From: Candidatus Atribacteria bacterium
GTDB lineage: Bacteria > Atribacterota > JS1 > SB-45 > 34-128
DNA length: 13,305 nucleotides
Assembly (NCBI GenBank): GCA_003451675.1
Contig: DMCY01000102.1
Coordinates: forward strand, 1-13,305
Reading direction: 5' to 3'
Below are positions 13,303 through 13,305 of this stretch, in pieces (within the stretch, counting starts at the first letter, position 1; every line of letters starts with the position of its first letter). A model generated the notes under the pieces. It ran no database searches. It saw nothing but the letters and a program-made list of their open reading frames with translations, and was not told the origin of the DNA. The translations under genes were made by a program, and so were the position numbers.

Positions 13303-13305
13303 TTA

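Overview
The window reads as chromosomal DNA from an A+T-rich bacterium (about one third G+C by eye). It has strong Shine-Dalgarno sequences, frequent TTG start codons and long intergenic spacers full of short palindromic and low-complexity repeats. The gene mix (single-RRM RNA-binding protein, Fe-dependent alcohol dehydrogenase, CinA, endonuclease V, Ktr/Trk potassium uptake) fits an uncultured anaerobic lineage such as Atribacterota. That placement is an impression from composition and gene mix, not something proven here.

Layout. 1-356: the 5' end of a transposase gene (minus strand) and the probable terminus of its insertion sequence. 350-859: a promoter that seems to be half made by the IS end, a long structured leader, and a small RRM RNA-binding protein. 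907-5218: four minus-strand genes, read right to left: a TPR protein of unknown function, endonuclease V, CinA and an Fe-type alcohol dehydrogenase. 5219-5848: a gene-free, repeat-filled spacer. 5849-7176: a UPF0316 membrane protein facing a MobA-like nucleotidyltransferase, their stop codons overlapping. 7617-9337: an O6-alkylguanine-DNA alkyltransferase facing a D-Ala-D-Ala-ligase-like ATP-grasp protein, with a shared bidirectional terminator between them. 9708-13302: an HPP membrane protein, a KtrA/TrkA regulatory subunit, a KtrB-type K+ channel subunit and the C-terminal part of a second, TrkH-type subunit, all on the minus strand.

How the genes work together. KtrB and KtrA make a plausible Na+/K+ uptake system, next to what looks like a broken TrkH. 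Endonuclease V (deaminated purines), Ogt (alkylated guanine) and CinA (NMN deamidation) are repair or salvage functions, but they sit in different transcription units and I do not claim a shared pathway. I see no CRISPR array, tRNA or rRNA, and no convincing new multi-gene defence system.

The most notable points are non-coding or at gene edges: a probable IS/host hybrid promoter for the RRM gene; a motif shared by the RRM leader and the adh mRNA tail; a composite intergenic repeat present in two inverted copies 7 kb apart, with compensatory base changes in a hairpin; a KtrB gene whose conserved N-terminus has no ATG, GTG or TTG start; and an in-frame stop in the TrkH fragment.
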